From NCBI RefSeq assembly GCF_039543225.1, contig NZ_BAABJI010000002.1, positions 372,001-436,000 on the forward strand: DNA of 64,000 nt, written 5' to 3'. The notes below the pieces were generated by a model. It did not search any database and was not told the DNA's origin. It saw only the letters and a program-made list of their open reading frames with translations. Both the position numbers and the translations under genes were made by a program. This document shows positions 63,288 to 64,000 of this stretch, piece by piece; within the stretch, counting starts at the first letter, position 1; each line of letters opens with the position of its first letter. This DNA is from Mucilaginibacter defluvii (GTDB taxonomy: Bacteria; Bacteroidota; Bacteroidia; Sphingobacteriales; Sphingobacteriaceae).

Positions 63288-63931
63288 GGCGCCAGGCGTA
63301 CTTTTTTCCAGGTTTTCTTGTCAACCTTTTTATAAATTATACGGTCGTGCAAACGGCTCGGTCTGCCTTGCCAAAATTCAATCATGGTTGGTTTTAAAAC
63401 ATACCCGCCCCAGTGCGATGGTTTTGGAACATCCTTGCTTTCGTATTCAGCTTCCAACTGCTGCATTTTACTTTCCAACACGTTACGATCTGTTATTTCC
63501 TGACTTTGAGGAGAAACCACAGCACCTATCTGGCTTGATTTAGGGCGGGAGTGGAAATACTTTTCAGACTCGTCCTTACCCAATTTTTCAATGGTACCCT
63601 CTATACGGATTTGGCGCTCTAACGGTCCCCAAAAAAACACCAGCGAACCTAACGGATTTTTAGCCAGCTCGCGGCCTTTGCGGCTCAGGTAATTAGTGTA
63701 AAATTTAAAACCATCACTGTTATAACCTTTCAATAAAACAATACGTGCCGATGGCCGTCCGTCATGCGTGGCGGTAGCCAGGGTCATGGCGTTGGGCTCG
63801 TACATTTCGGCGGCAAGGGCTTCGTTAAACCACTTGTCAAATTGCTTTAGGGGGTCGGCATTGGTGCTTTCTTCGGTTAAAGTAGCAGCACTGTATTCCT
63901 TCCGTAAATTTTGTATCCTATCGTTATCCAT
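63284..63931 (-). CDS. pdxH: Pyridoxamine 5'-phosphate oxidase
   Basis: 215 residues from ATG 63931; a TTG one codon upstream is unnecessary. FMN-binding split-barrel: RPSARIVLLKGYNSDGFKFY, LVFFWGPLERQIRIEGTIEK, YFHSRPKSSQIGAVVSPQSQ, and the C-terminal FWQGRPSRLHDRIIYKK. It oxidises PNP or PMP to pyridoxal 5'-phosphate, the cofactor of MetZ and other enzymes. The family is usually 210-220 residues. A TAnnTTTG box precedes it by 5 bases. Confidence 0.95.
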   Translation of the reverse strand: MDNDRIQNLRKEYSAATLTEESTNADPLKQFDKWFNEALAAEMYEPNAMTLATATHDGRPSARIVLLKGYNSDGFKFYTNYLSRKGRELAKNPLGSLVFFWGPLERQIRIEGTIEKLGKDESEKYFHSRPKSSQIGAVVSPQSQEITDRNVLESKMQQLEAEYESKDVPKPSHWGGYVLKPTMIEFWQGRPSRLHDRIIYKKVDKKTWKKVRLAP

Positions 63932-63936
63932 CAACG

Positions 63937-63944
63937 CAAACTTA
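63937..63944 (-). promoter_or_regulatory. TAnnTTTG box abutting the pdxH start codon
   Basis: TAAGTTTG on the minus strand ends 5 bases before the pdxH ATG. Used as a -7 element it would start the pdxH-nuoC-nuoD transcript at or next to the ATG. Confidence 0.4.
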
Positions 63945-64000
63945 CAAATTAATTATACCGTACATACTGTTATAATGTAATTTAGTGTACGAACATTAAT

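Noticed and set aside
1..64000. CRISPR array, rRNA or tRNA genes, transposases
   Set aside because: No regularly spaced direct repeats, tRNA cloverleaf motifs, rRNA signatures or transposase motifs were seen on reading the window.

Overview
The window reads as a chromosome segment of a Bacteroidota (Bacteroidetes) member, most likely family Sphingobacteriaceae and plausibly Mucilaginibacter or Pedobacter. The basis is paired SusC/SusD outer-membrane proteins, PKD-rich secreted proteins, lipoproteins with Bacteroidota-style lipoboxes, start codons without a convincing Shine-Dalgarno sequence but with AT-rich leaders, and repeated matches to the Bacteroidota -7 promoter element TAnnTTTG. The genus is inferred and not proven. 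No rRNA, tRNA, CRISPR array, transposase or prophage was found.

Layout. 1-1835 is the 5' part of a large secreted PKD protein that runs off the window. 1981-22192 is mostly housekeeping: a SpmA/SpmB-like membrane protein, an OsmC protein, metZ, an OmpA-family porin, a SRPBCC protein, an acetate-type transporter, gpmA, the mtaB-lgt-suhB run, an Nfu iron-sulfur protein, purB, ung, lysS, alaS, aroQ and xerD. Several genes are closed by strong bidirectional hairpin terminators.

22690-40637 is the main accessory locus: eleven same-strand genes with gaps of 3-42 bp, probably one operon of about 18 kb. It holds two different SusC/SusD pairs, two fasciclin (FAS1) lipoproteins, a DUF5007-like lipoprotein, an IPT/TIG plus delta-60-repeat lipoprotein, an alkaline-phosphatase-fold protein with lost metal ligands fused to a LamG-like domain, a DUF1735-like/PA14 lipoprotein, and a PKD plus discoidin-like lipoprotein. 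No glycoside hydrolase, lyase, sulfatase, protease, ECF sigma/anti-sigma pair or hybrid sensor is in it. It looks like a surface binding and uptake apparatus with many ligand-binding modules and no local enzymes. This is the best candidate here for an uncharacterised system.

40721-57470 mixes an aldo/keto reductase with a small coupled protein, an MBL-fold hydrolase, a DUF3820 protein, an NtrC-type sigma-54 activator, a nucleoside-type MFS permease, a bifunctional-nuclease-family protein, a TPR protein, a 670-bp gene-free stretch that looks like a structured non-coding RNA gene, an unknown secreted protein, a PIN-PhoH protein, a FUSC membrane protein, ppc, a DUF4142 lipoprotein, a sugar O-acetyltransferase and a SMP-30 lactonase.

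57473-61473 is a xylose locus: a LacI-family regulator divergent from xylB-xylA, with a perfect 14-bp palindromic operator between them. The window closes with pdxH-nuoC-nuoD on the minus strand. nuoD is followed by convergent xylA and not by nuoE, so the complex I genes are split here.

Other points of interest are an in-frame insertion of about 50 residues inside a low-GC island in alaS, a discoidin-like module shared by two genes of the SusCD locus, and several genes whose TAnnTTTG box lies almost against the start codon.
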